A DNA stretch of 64,000 nt from Dactylorhiza incarnata. Taxonomy: Eukaryota; Streptophyta; Magnoliopsida; Asparagales; Orchidaceae. The translations under genes and the position numbers were made by a program. The stretch is from positions 1,736,001 to 1,800,000 of the forward strand of contig JAWHQI010000329.1 of the NCBI GenBank assembly GCA_033032865.1. The letters are read 5' to 3'. Below are positions 58,501 through 63,147 of this stretch, piece after piece (within the stretch, counting starts at the first letter, position 1; every line of letters starts with the position of its first letter). Under the pieces are notes generated by a model, which was not told the origin of the DNA, made no database searches, and saw only the letters and a program-made list of their open reading frames with translations.

Positions 58501-61500
58501 AACTTGAGTATGTCCTCTCTTCTACACCTTGGTAGGAATTCATTATACAAGTGTTTTTTGATAAGGTGGTTTTGAACCACAACTGAATCTTTTGATAAGA
58601 AGATTCTTAGAACCACTAAGTCTTTTGATAAAGAGACTCTTAGAACCACTGAAACTTTTGATAAGAAGATTCTTAGAACCGCCGAGTATTTTGATAAGAA
58701 GACCTTTTAGAATCATTGAATCCTTTGGAGAGAGATTCTTAAAACTCTTTCAGAACTAATGAATGTTGTAGGCTTTTCCACGATGAGATACTTTCGTCGA
58801 CAAACTTTGAATGGATCTTTGAATTGCCAGCTTTCCTGTTTTACATTATATTGATATATTTCTTTTCTATATATTCATAAGGCATATCTAAATCACTTAT
58901 TTAATCTGATATGGCAAATCAAAAGATTTTCCCAACATTGACTGCCCACTTCAAGAAAAGGACTGATAATTGTTGACTCATTCTTTGTTCATGCATAATG
59001 AGAAACAACTTTAAGGCATCATTTATACAAAAAAGGCTTCTTTTACTCAAGAAATAAGCTCCAACAACGAAGAGTAGAGAGAAATGTAACAACTAGGGCC
59101 TCAATGACAATCTACAGAGAAGAGATGAGAACATAGTGAGAAGTTAAGAGAAACAGCACAAATGAAAAATCGAAATTGTAGCTTACCTGAATCCTTTTGT
59201 CAGAGAGAAGAACAGAGGAGAAGAGGAATAAAACTCCAACTATCTGTTGTGAATGTCAGTGCCTATAGTTCCCATTTCTAAGCCAATCTAGGTGTAGGCC
59301 AATGCCCACTGACCAGATCCGAAAGCAGGCTCCCTTCAACAATGTCAAATCCATGAACACAGCCTCCCTATTTCGAGCGATAGTGTCAAAGTCGTGGGCG
59401 AATATGGCAAGAAGGAGAAGAACATTATAGGGATCCCAAACTTTGTTGGAGGTGCATAGAAGGGAAGTGATAGGCTGCCAACAACAAAGAGTTATGGGAA
59501 GAGAGGAGAAGTAGGAAGCTTGGTAAAAGAGAATCTCTAGCTCTTGCTAAACAACCTTCTCCTTCAGAAGCTTCAATTAAGATTTTTGAAATGCTTACAT
59601 TTGTATGTCATTTCACATTGTCAAAAGACCTCGTGGATTCCCTTTTATATTGTAAAATAGATAAAATGGCATAAAATAGAGCCACACTTTTGATGTAATT
59701 GTGTTACACCAAATGGAGTTCCCTTTTAATGTTAATCTATAACATCCCTCCCTAGTTTAGCATTTATTGTCTTTTCTTATTACTGTATCAATTATATATT
59801 GTTTTCTAGTTTTATTCCATAACACATGATACGAACAGGCTGCGTCGTATCAAGAGCTACGAACATAAATGAAAAAATTGCATTGCATGATATAACGGTT
59901 ACAAACTCGGGAGACAAGCCCTCACGTAGCACTCGAAGGTTGGGTCCTCCAAAGCGCTTTTCTCTCAAGAGAGACCAAAACCTAAATGATCCAAAGATGA
60001 AAGATTTCACGCCTAAGGGCTCCTTATATAGGTGGAGACCCTGCTACAAGACACACACTAAAGGACAAAACGACGCCATTGTTTTAAATGTCCTCCGACA
60101 TGTCCGACATGTCTCCCGACATGTCATTTTTTAAGACAAAACGATATGTTTTTCTATAAAAAATAGATTGTCCTTTTGTAAAATATAGGCCGACATGTCC
60201 GATTTTTCCGATATATCGGCCGACACGACATTTAAAAATATCGTCCGCTATTTTATTTTATGTTATATTAACAGACTAGCAACATATGTTTAAATCGCCT
60301 ATGAATATTATATTATGTATGTTTAAATCGCCCATGAATATTATATTATGTATGTTTAAATCGATTAGATTTATTGTTTCGATTTTTTTAACGTTTTATT
60401 CTTACAACAACCAATTTTGTATAATTGTTTCACAATTTTTTAATTTCATATTACAAAAAATATGAAAATATTTAATACATTTATTACAGAAAATATAAAA
60501 ATATTTAAATCTTCTTTATTTGCAATAAATTTATTGTTATCAAAATAAAATTATTGTATACTATTAAATATATTTTACAATGTATGATTTTGCATTTGTT
60601 AATAATATTTTATTTTAGATACTATTCGATTTTATTTTGTAATATAAATAACTCATTTTTTATCTATTTGTTATATTATTTTTCTATTTTATAACATATA
60701 ATTATAGTTAGTATACATAAAAATAAAATTTTTATTTATAAAATATGGAAATCCGATATTTTAAAATATCCCCGACATGTTTTCGACTTCCGACATCCGA
60801 CATTTAAAAACTCAATCTGATATGTCGCCGACATCCGATATTTAAAACATTGAACGACACACACTAAAGGACAAAACGACACATAGTTAATACAATATTA
60901 TTATAAAGGTAAACACGTCATTGAAAGACTCGCGAGGTGAGGTTGATCGTCCGAGAGCATGCGGGTGACATACGCAATACATACGTATCAACACACCCAT
61001 CCTGAAAAGCGACCTTGTCCCCAAGGTCGAGCGAGACGAGCCTTGAAGATTGAAGTAATGTAAAACACGCCAATTAGGCCACGACCGTGGGCGGGGTCTT
61101 GTTGAGAATAAGAACCAATGGGTGAATTTGTCGGGCTCTTTTGTAACCTAAGGCGCAAAAACAATTTCAGTAAAAAAAGGGAGAGTGGTGGTGGAACGGT
61201 GCCATAACGAGTACGGCGAGACGAATGTTGCGTACAGAAGTGGGTATATAAAGCCCACAAGGATACATGTTGGTTGTGTGCATGTGGCGCACCAATTGAA
61301 AAAGATGACAAGAGGAAGTGGCGAGGGAGAGAGAATGTGGGCCATGAAGCTTAAGAGGGAGATGGGTGTGGATGTGGGTGAACCCTGGGCGTGGGAGATG
61401 GCGTGGGACGTGGAGCACGGCATGAAACGGAGGTGCAACTCGAGACTGCTGAAAAGCATAAGGGGACTGGAGGAAGGCTGATTCGTCGAAGGCGCTAGAC

Positions 61501-63147
61501 AGGAAGTCGGGGGGAGATGTGTGGAGGAGGCTCGTTGGGGATCAGAGAGGAGGACATGGGTTGTAATGGTGCTTGAGGAAGAAGTCGGGACGAAGCGCAA
61601 GCACCATGGCAAGGAGGTCATCCAGGGCAGCTTCGATTTGATCGTATCAATCGTACAATGAGTCCGGAAGGAGAGCCATGGCAGGGAAGGAGGGCGAGAG
61701 TGTGCAAACTGTATCAAAGACGCGTGCCTGCTTGTGTTGTTGGAAGGAGGCGATCAGTGGAGTGGTGGCGGAATCGGGGTTGCGGACGCGAGCAGGGCAG
61801 CGAGATGCACATTGAAGCACGACTGCAGGTGATCGTGTTGATCGATGGCGATCCCAATCGGCGTTGATTTGGAGCGGTTCGCGCATCGAAGAGGAAGGAG
61901 ATGGTAGACGCACTAAATCATAGTTGTAAGCGCGTTGGACCACAGAAGTGAGGTGGACGGTCGATGATGGAGCTCGGGCTGGACACGACTGGATAAAGGT
62001 GGAGCGAACCGGTAGCTGACAGGAATGGTGGAAATCCACGTAGGGTTCCCGTGGAAACCCTGGGTGAGCGACAGGTCGGGCCAATTGATACGAACAAGTT
62101 GTGCTGTATCAAAAACTACTAACACAAACGAAGAAATTGTATTGCATGAAAAAGCGGTTACAAACCTGGAAGACAAGCCCCCGCCTAGCACTCGGAGGTT
62201 GGGTCCTCCAAAGTGCTCCTCTCCAAGAGAGCCCAAAACCTAAATGATCTAAAGATGAAAGACTTCGCACTTAAAGGCTCCTTATAAAGGTGGAGACCCC
62301 GCTACAAGACAAACACGCTAAAGGACAAAACGATACATAATTAATACAACATTATTATAAAGGTAAACACGTCATTGAGAGACTCTCGCGAAGTGAGGCC
62401 GATCGTCAGAGCGCATGCGTGTGACATGTACACAATGCGTATACGCATCAACACGAATGTCGGTGGGCTCTTTATATGTTGCTAAATTAGGAGGGATGTG
62501 CCATACTAATTAGTACAATCAATTGGATATAAAGAAGGATCATAATGCCATCTTAACTGTATCAAAGCCAACACGAAACCAAAATTAAGAAAAAAATGAA
62601 AATAAATTAGTTTGCTTTTATATCAATCATTTCAAGGTAGAGCTGTCCAGACTCCTATTCCATGCTTAGACACACGAGTAAAGCATTTGAACATTTAATT
62701 GTTCCTTGAGGAAGGATTTCTTTTTCAAGTTAACAAGCAGACAATTTTAGTGGTTTTTATCCATTTATTACTTTAAAAAGTATTACCAAAGAGAAATAAC
62801 AGAGACCTCTTCCTCTCTTTCAGAAGCGTTGAGAGTTGTTATCCCAAGTCGTCTTTTCACAGTTTGACTCTGTTTCTCCTGAAGAATCTTTGCAAGTAGC
62901 CATGGTAAGTCAGAGAAATATATTTTATGGGCAATATTTCTATCAGATGCCACCCAGAGTTCATAGTCTAGTGCCTCGGCAAGCCAGGAGTTGATCAATG
63001 CTTTTGTAGACAACCATTCAGGGAAGTAGCTACTTGAGGCTTTGGGGTCCAAATCAACAATGCCTTCTTGCTTTAGAGTTTCAATAACCCCACCTTTTTC
63101 ATTGTTAAATGCCACATAATATCCATATTCAAAATATGGAACATGAT
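13342..63147 (-). CDS. MTX1: Metaxin (mitochondrial outer-membrane import factor), exons 2-6 of a gene over 49.8 kb
   Basis: Exons (minus strand): 63147-62807, 40814-40738, 40606-40546, 28810-28645, 13526-13342. Together they give 276 codons plus stop and need one base from an upstream exon. All borders are GT-AG and phases match (1,0,2,0,1). Plant metaxin is a GST-fold protein anchored in the mitochondrial outer membrane that works with the SAM/TOM machinery in beta-barrel import. Matches to the family: [87 protein letters not shown], a [20 protein letters not shown] linker, then a transmembrane anchor ([19 protein letters not shown]) and an acidic tail. Exon 1 (about 50 residues expected) is not in 63148-64000, so it lies outside. 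Intron sizes are 21,992, 131, 11,735 and 15,118 bp. The coding parts show no stop or frameshift. Confidence 0.92.
15467..15479 (+). repeat. RTE LINE target-site duplication, left copy
   Basis: CAAAGATTTGGAT, repeated identically at 24364-24376. Joining the flanks there restores the copia reading [17 protein letters not shown]. Confidence 0.9.
15553..16406 (-). repeat. Gypsy LTR, left (3' LTR of the element)
   Basis: 854 bp, TG...CA, closely similar to 22833-23690. It carries a minus-strand TATA box (TATAAATA, 15913-15906) and, upstream of it, palindromic GTGGACC..GGTCCAC units (about 16032-16256). Confidence 0.92.
16032..16256. repeat. Palindromic GTGGACC/GGTCCAC array in the left LTR
   Basis: Six or so imperfect units of about 30-40 bp, each with GAGTGGACC, a short loop and GGTCCACTC, separated by GCCTGGGC-type spacers. 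Every unit can form a hairpin. The same array recurs in the right LTR (about 23300-23550) with unit changes. Confidence 0.85.
16934..17517 (+). CDS. Opposite-strand ORF remnants in the gypsy element (downstream part)
   Basis: Two overlapping plus-strand frames: 16934-17194 with low-complexity Ser/Arg-rich content, and 17182-17517 with a coiled-coil-like stretch ([20 protein letters not shown]). They lie between the left LTR and the palindromic array that precedes the main opposite-strand ORF. I cannot assign a family. They may be part of an additional plus-strand gene or its decayed copy. Confidence 0.3.
17803..17970. repeat. Internal palindromic array (5 x about 35 bp)
   Basis: Five head-to-tail units of GCGAGTGGACCACGAGG + CCCACTCCCCTGCACCAG with small changes. 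Each is a GTGGACC..GGTCCAC-type hairpin like those in the LTRs. It ends 18 bp before a plus-strand TATA box. Confidence 0.88.
17988..17995 (+). promoter_or_regulatory. TATA box before the opposite-strand ORF of the gypsy element
   Basis: TATAAATA in the context CCCCCCTATAAATACCCCCC, about 110 bp before the ATG at 18104, just after the palindromic array. It points to transcription against the element's own gag direction. The LTR promoter has the same TATAAATA on the minus strand. Confidence 0.55.
18104..19666 (+). pseudogene. Opposite-strand ORF, 'putative gypsy type transposon' domain, frameshifted
   Basis: From the ATG at 18104 ([14 protein letters not shown]) the frame shifts near 18190 into [20 protein letters not shown], then [20 protein letters not shown] and [20 protein letters not shown]. 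Another shift near 18450 leads to [20 protein letters not shown]. This matches my knowledge of the plant 'putative gypsy type transposon' family (an FPL....GLRLPL..........PAQL.PN pattern). After a stop at 18920, frame 18941-19666 carries a helical segment ([20 protein letters not shown]). Such ORFs sit antisense in Tat-like elements; their function is unknown. Some breaks may be introns; most look like decay. Confidence 0.6.
20213..20528. repeat. Tandem repeat, 4 x 79 bp, in the gypsy element
   Basis: Four units starting CCAACTGGGGGCGGAGAACC, spaced exactly 79 bp (20213, 20292, 20371, 20450), differing by a few substitutions. They lie between the protease region and the opposite-strand ORF, where RT, RNase H and integrase are missing. 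Tandem repeats in non-coding internal DNA are common in Tat elements. Confidence 0.93.
20675..21612 (-). pseudogene. Gypsy zinc-finger and aspartic protease region
   Basis: Minus strand. It starts with a CxxHx4GHxTxxC-type finger ([20 protein letters not shown]), then an acidic/basic linker, then aspartic protease with [13 protein letters not shown] (DNGSS in place of the usual DTGSS; a DNG form is frequent in plant gypsy). A frameshift near 20990 moves on to [20 protein letters not shown] and a [10 protein letters not shown] segment. It ends without an RT. Follows gag with overlap, as in a gag-pol polyprotein. Confidence 0.75.
21551..22778 (-). pseudogene. Gypsy gag, frameshifted
   Basis: ATG at 22778 ([16 protein letters not shown]), then an early stop and a shift into [20 protein letters not shown]. 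After a further stop the retrotransposon gag domain follows: [53 protein letters not shown] and [20 protein letters not shown] (about 22395-21937). The gag domain is well preserved but the frame is broken in at least two places, so this copy is probably dead for gag. Confidence 0.8.
22833..23690 (-). repeat. Gypsy LTR, right (5' LTR of the element)
   Basis: 858 bp, partner of 15553-16406. Minus-strand TATA box at 23188-23181 (TATAAATA) and palindromic array upstream of it at about 23300-23550. The two LTRs differ by scattered substitutions and by unit changes in the palindromic array, so the insertion is not very recent. Confidence 0.92.
25040..25116 (+). ncRNA. 5S rRNA-like segment in Cassandra-like LTR (copy 1)
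   Basis: AGAACTCTACAGTTAAGTGA, GCTTTGGGTGGAAGTA and GGGATGGTGACCTCTTGGGA line up with the 3' two-thirds of plant 5S rRNA (AGAACTCCGCAGTTAAGCG, GCTTGGGCGAGAGTAGTA, GGATGGGTGACCTCCTGGGA), including the internal promoter A-box region. It is degenerate, so it is not a working 5S gene. Confidence 0.75.
25520..25588 (+). ncRNA. 5S rRNA-like segment in Cassandra-like LTR (copy 2)
   Basis: GGAGCTCCACAATGAAGTGA, GCTCTGGGTAGA, TTGGATGGCTGATATGGGGC and ATTCTCGTATG. The alignment to 5S is weaker than in copy 1, with a short gap, but it sits at the same place in the repeat unit. Confidence 0.55.
26150..27823 (+). mobile_element. Degenerate copia remnants with 3' LTR
   Basis: Two RT pieces: [20 protein letters not shown] near 26160-26250, and [18 protein letters not shown] near 26899-26955 followed by [20 protein letters not shown] near 27088-27150. 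Then RNase H remnants (near 27290-27600), a polypurine-type CTTGAGGGAGTG, and an LTR starting TGTTAGAATA at 27648 with TATA (about 27736). The proposed LTR end is near 27823. Multiple stops and frameshifts are present. The two RT pieces overlap in content, so at least two fragments may be joined. Confidence 0.65.
27824..28644. other. AT-rich intronic DNA
   Basis: No gene or clear transposon. A short GATGATGTT/GATGATGCT microsatellite lies at about 28214-28254. Confidence 0.5.
28645..28810 (-). CDS. MTX1: Metaxin exon 5
   Basis: Acceptor TTGACCACATAG, donor GTAAGAAG. It encodes [29 protein letters not shown], then a Ser/Pro-rich stretch ending KASHW. This is the end of the GST-C-like domain and the start of the linker. 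The phases fit exon 4 (0) and exon 6 (1). Confidence 0.9.
29665..33564 (-). mobile_element. Ty1/copia element A, short LTRs, inactive
   Basis: LTRs of about 150 bp at 29665-29818 and 33418-33564 (TGAYGYTATG...GGTTTCCA, minus strand). A tRNA-iMet primer site TGGTATCAGAGCC is 2 nt inside the right LTR. Minus-strand content from right to left: gag zinc-finger region (about 33080-32830), protease/pre-integrase (about 32775-32540), integrase C-terminal part ([20 protein letters not shown] near 31870), RT with [20 protein letters not shown] (about 31350), [20 protein letters not shown] and RPNITYVVG (about 30680-30430), RNase H remnant. Frames are broken many times. I find no 5-bp target duplication. 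Confidence 0.85.
33565..35028. other. Unassigned intronic DNA between two copia elements
   Basis: The DNA changes from AT-rich to G-rich toward 35000. A 30-bp stretch GGCTTGTGGTATTAGCGGCT... is repeated in tandem near 34798-34856. A minus-strand frame at 34242-34496 shows no family motif that I trust. Confidence 0.4.
35649..36686 (+). pseudogene. Copia element B gag with zinc knuckle
   Basis: Starts at the ATG at 35649 ([14 protein letters not shown]). Copia gag signature [20 protein letters not shown], then VSWLLNFM-like, [20 protein letters not shown] and a CCHC knuckle [14 protein letters not shown] near 36448-36489. The frame shifts after the knuckle at a run of C residues and continues in another frame (about 36520-36778, with [20 protein letters not shown]). 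Confidence 0.85.
36778..38034 (+). pseudogene. Copia element B protease and integrase, broken
   Basis: The protease site reads WIIDSRATD, so the usual DSG is DSR. An extra 2 bp follows before HMTGT. The pre-integrase HxxxxH..C region ([17 protein letters not shown]) is present. Integrase core: [18 protein letters not shown] at about 37531 and [20 protein letters not shown] (about 37637), then the C-terminal [24 protein letters not shown]. The frame changes near 37330 and 37620. Confidence 0.8.
38050..39866 (+). pseudogene. Copia element B reverse transcriptase and RNase H, broken
   Basis: RT pieces: [20 protein letters not shown] (about 38353), [10 protein letters not shown] then a stop at about 38492, [20 protein letters not shown] (about 38517), [11 protein letters not shown] (about 38910-38945), [20 protein letters not shown] (about 39020), [20 protein letters not shown]. 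RNase [20 protein letters not shown] (about 39400), [20 protein letters not shown] (about 39620) and DVLTKAL near the end. Stops and frameshifts are scattered. Confidence 0.85.
40077..40284. repeat. Tandem duplication, 2 x 104 bp
   Basis: AAGATCAGGTTGGATAT at 40077 recurs at 40181, and similarity runs through ATCCACAGGTAAATTACTAT in both. Part of the unit (GGTAAATTTACTATGTTCCA) also appears near 29556, so it may come from an intronic repeat. Confidence 0.85.
40546..40606 (-). CDS. MTX1: Metaxin exon 4
   Basis: Acceptor TTGCTTACAG, donor GTGAGTTC. It encodes [20 protein letters not shown], the metaxin GST-C-like helix containing the conserved S-x-DA-x-L pattern. Its first base completes a Gly codon from exon 3. 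It is separated from exon 3 by only 131 bp. Confidence 0.9.
40738..40814 (-). CDS. MTX1: Metaxin exon 3
   Basis: Acceptor TTTGCAG, donor GTACTCCC. It encodes [20 protein letters not shown] and FFFED. It begins in phase 0 after exon 2 and ends with two bases of a Gly codon finished by exon 4. Confidence 0.9.
41493..42640 (+). mobile_element. Solo LTR (1,148 bp) inside the left LTR of copia C
   Basis: TGTTGGACAT...AGATCTAACA, flanked by target duplication AAAGT (41488-41492 and 42641-42645). It has a GCTACCGCCAGC-type repeat block (about 41644-41880), a TATA box (CTATAAAAGG, about 41890), and no internal coding DNA. A solo LTR forms by recombination between the two LTRs of a full element. Strand is judged from the TATA box. 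Confidence 0.9.
41644..41880. repeat. Degenerate GCTACCGC/CAGCGCTA repeat in the solo LTR
   Basis: Runs of 6-bp GCTACC/GCTATC and CGCCAG units with interspersed unique blocks, just upstream of the LTR TATA box. The reverse strand reads GGTAGCGGTAGCGGTAACGG. Confidence 0.75.
42859..43523 (-). pseudogene. Copia C RT end and RNase H
   Basis: Minus-strand: [16 protein letters not shown] region near 43490-43440, then [58 protein letters not shown], a frameshift, then [20 protein letters not shown] and [12 protein letters not shown]. This is the 3' end of the copia polyprotein. The 5' part continues at 49334. Confidence 0.8.
43524..44901 (-). repeat. Gag-only element, left LTR (3' LTR), 1,378 bp
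   Basis: Pairs with 47689-49328. It has about four 20-bp units of ATAGATCCGGCCACGTATGG (about 43988-44060), where the right LTR has about two. Confidence 0.9.
44902..46289 (-). CDS. Gag-only element, downstream ORFs of unknown function
   Basis: Two long minus-strand frames: about 46289-45621 ([20 protein letters not shown] and a twice-repeated [21 protein letters not shown] motif), and 45617 to the LTR ([20 protein letters not shown], then Pro-rich, then [18 protein letters not shown] at the LTR border). They have no family I recognise and no RT, integrase or protease motif. They may be rearranged remains of pol or acquired sequence. Confidence 0.4.
46286..47670 (-). pseudogene. Gag-only element, Ty3/gypsy-type gag
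   Basis: N-terminal Arg/Tyr/Asp-rich region ([14 protein letters not shown]), then [40 protein letters not shown] and [20 protein letters not shown], which is a retrotransposon gag core. A frameshift near 47090 leads to [32 protein letters not shown] and [17 protein letters not shown]. The tail (to about 46286) is Pro/Ser/Asp-rich. No CCHC knuckle is seen. Confidence 0.8.
47689..49328 (-). repeat. Gag-only element, right LTR (5' LTR), 1,640 bp with internal duplication
   Basis: Longer than the left LTR because a block of about 300 bp (starting CCCATGAACAGTGAATTTCA at about 48504 and again at about 48830) is tandemly duplicated. It covers a CCTAGGGTTAGGGCAAACC stretch and the GAGTCGTCACCTAG and CGGAGTCGGCACCG blocks. 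The right copy has lost a few bases. Confidence 0.88.
49334..52275 (-). pseudogene. Copia C gag, protease, integrase and RT, broken
   Basis: Minus strand from 52217 ([17 protein letters not shown], then [16 protein letters not shown]), shift, gag UBN2-type region ([20 protein letters not shown], 51900-51600), protease [11 protein letters not shown] (about 51210), pre-integrase, integrase C-terminus ([20 protein letters not shown], 50090), RT ([51 protein letters not shown]; 49770-49460). A stretch of about 115 bp in the integrase is tandemly duplicated (about 50392-50620). Confidence 0.85.
50392..50620. repeat. Tandem duplication (about 2 x 116 bp) in copia C integrase
   Basis: ATTGTCGGTCTAAAGAGCTT and its following DNA recur as ATTGTCGGTCTGAAGAGCTT starting about 116 bp later, both ending near ATATAACCAGGTCAT. 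The copies differ by a few bases. Confidence 0.85.
53719..53877. mobile_element. Possible MITE (about 159 bp)
   Basis: Starts GGGCATGTTTGG and ends CCCCAAACAAACAGGGC, a pattern of partly complementary ends like that of plant Tourist-type MITEs. The ends match imperfectly and no target duplication is clear. Confidence 0.3.
54145..54790. repeat. Tandem repeat, about 2 x 320 bp
   Basis: AACCGCCGAAATCTGGAGC at 54151 recurs at 54471 (AACCGCCGAACTCTGGAGC). Similarity covers the intervening ACCCAGATTTAT, CCTCGGCA, TACCGCACGATCCCCCTTCC and CCTTCCGACCACCT blocks, and a third partial unit starts near 54790. The unit is C-rich on the plus strand. Its origin is unknown. Confidence 0.85.
56061..57252. 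other. AT-rich intronic DNA with a second RTE-like 3' end
   Basis: Near 56425-56480 a GGCCCCAAGTAACTGTGGTA segment followed by an ATGATGATAATAATG tail again looks like an RTE 3' end. The rest has no feature that I can support. Confidence 0.4.
57253..57762 (+). mobile_element. TRIM-like mini LTR element (510 bp)
   Basis: Two diverged direct repeats of about 215 bp, 57253-57473 and 57551-57762, each TGTTTCAC...TTTCTACA. The 77-bp interior begins TAGTATCAGAGAAAGG (a mutated tRNA-iMet primer site) and ends with purine-rich GTGAGAGAG before the second repeat. This is the layout of a TRIM element. No coding capacity. I see no clean target duplication. Confidence 0.7.
57763..59826. other. Unassigned intronic DNA
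   Basis: Mostly AT-rich. A 38-40 bp repeat lies at 58570-58700. No supported gene. Confidence 0.4.
58570..58740. repeat. Tandem repeat of about 39 bp, 4-5 units
   Basis: Units of TTTTGATAAGAAGATTCTTA + GAACCACTGAATC with substitutions and short indels. The TAAGAAGATTCTTA core is a perfect 14-bp palindrome, so each unit is a potential hairpin. Confidence 0.75.
59827..62450 (-). mobile_element. Non-autonomous LTR element without gag/pol
   Basis: LTRs 59827-60990 (interrupted by a 781-bp insert) and 62086-62450 (365 bp). Both have TGATACG...CGTATCA-like mirrored ends; flanks are ACACA (left) and ACACG (right), a near-perfect 5-bp duplication. In the minus orientation the primer-site position reads TTGGCCCGACC next to the right LTR. 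The interior (about 1.1 kb) has open minus-strand frames of low complexity but no gag, protease, RT or integrase motif, so it is a LARD/TRIM-type element. Confidence 0.75.
60075..60855. mobile_element. Unclassified 781-bp insertion with TCCGACATGTC repeats
   Basis: Inserted in the left LTR of the 59827-62450 element. Flanked by a 25-bp perfect direct repeat (60050-60074 and 60856-60880; GACACACACTAAAGGACAAA + ACGAC), while the other LTR has this stretch once. The insert starts GCCATTGTTTTAAATGTC and ends TATTTAAAACATTGAAC, giving inverted ends. Next to both ends are CCGACATGTC/CCGACATCC runs, and the centre is very AT-rich. No coding potential. Confidence 0.6.
62451..62806. other. Intronic DNA next to exon 2
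   Basis: AT-rich, no repeat recognised. It includes the donor side of intron 2. Confidence 0.4.
62807..63147 (-). CDS. MTX1: Metaxin exon 2
   Basis: Acceptor GGTATTTCACAG, donor GTCTCTGT. Open for 113 codons plus two leading bases that complete a codon from exon 1. It encodes [71 protein letters not shown] and [15 protein letters not shown]. This is the main conserved metaxin (GST-like) region. Confidence 0.92.

Larger units (their letters stand above)
40815..62806 (-). other. Metaxin intron 2 (21,992 bp), transposon-filled
   Basis: Donor GTCTCTG at 62806, acceptor TTTGCAG at 40815. It contains an old plus-strand RTE LINE in pieces, copia element C (41393-53116) with two insertions, a 320-bp tandem repeat, a TRIM-like element and a non-autonomous LTR element carrying a further insertion. 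Confidence 0.85.
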
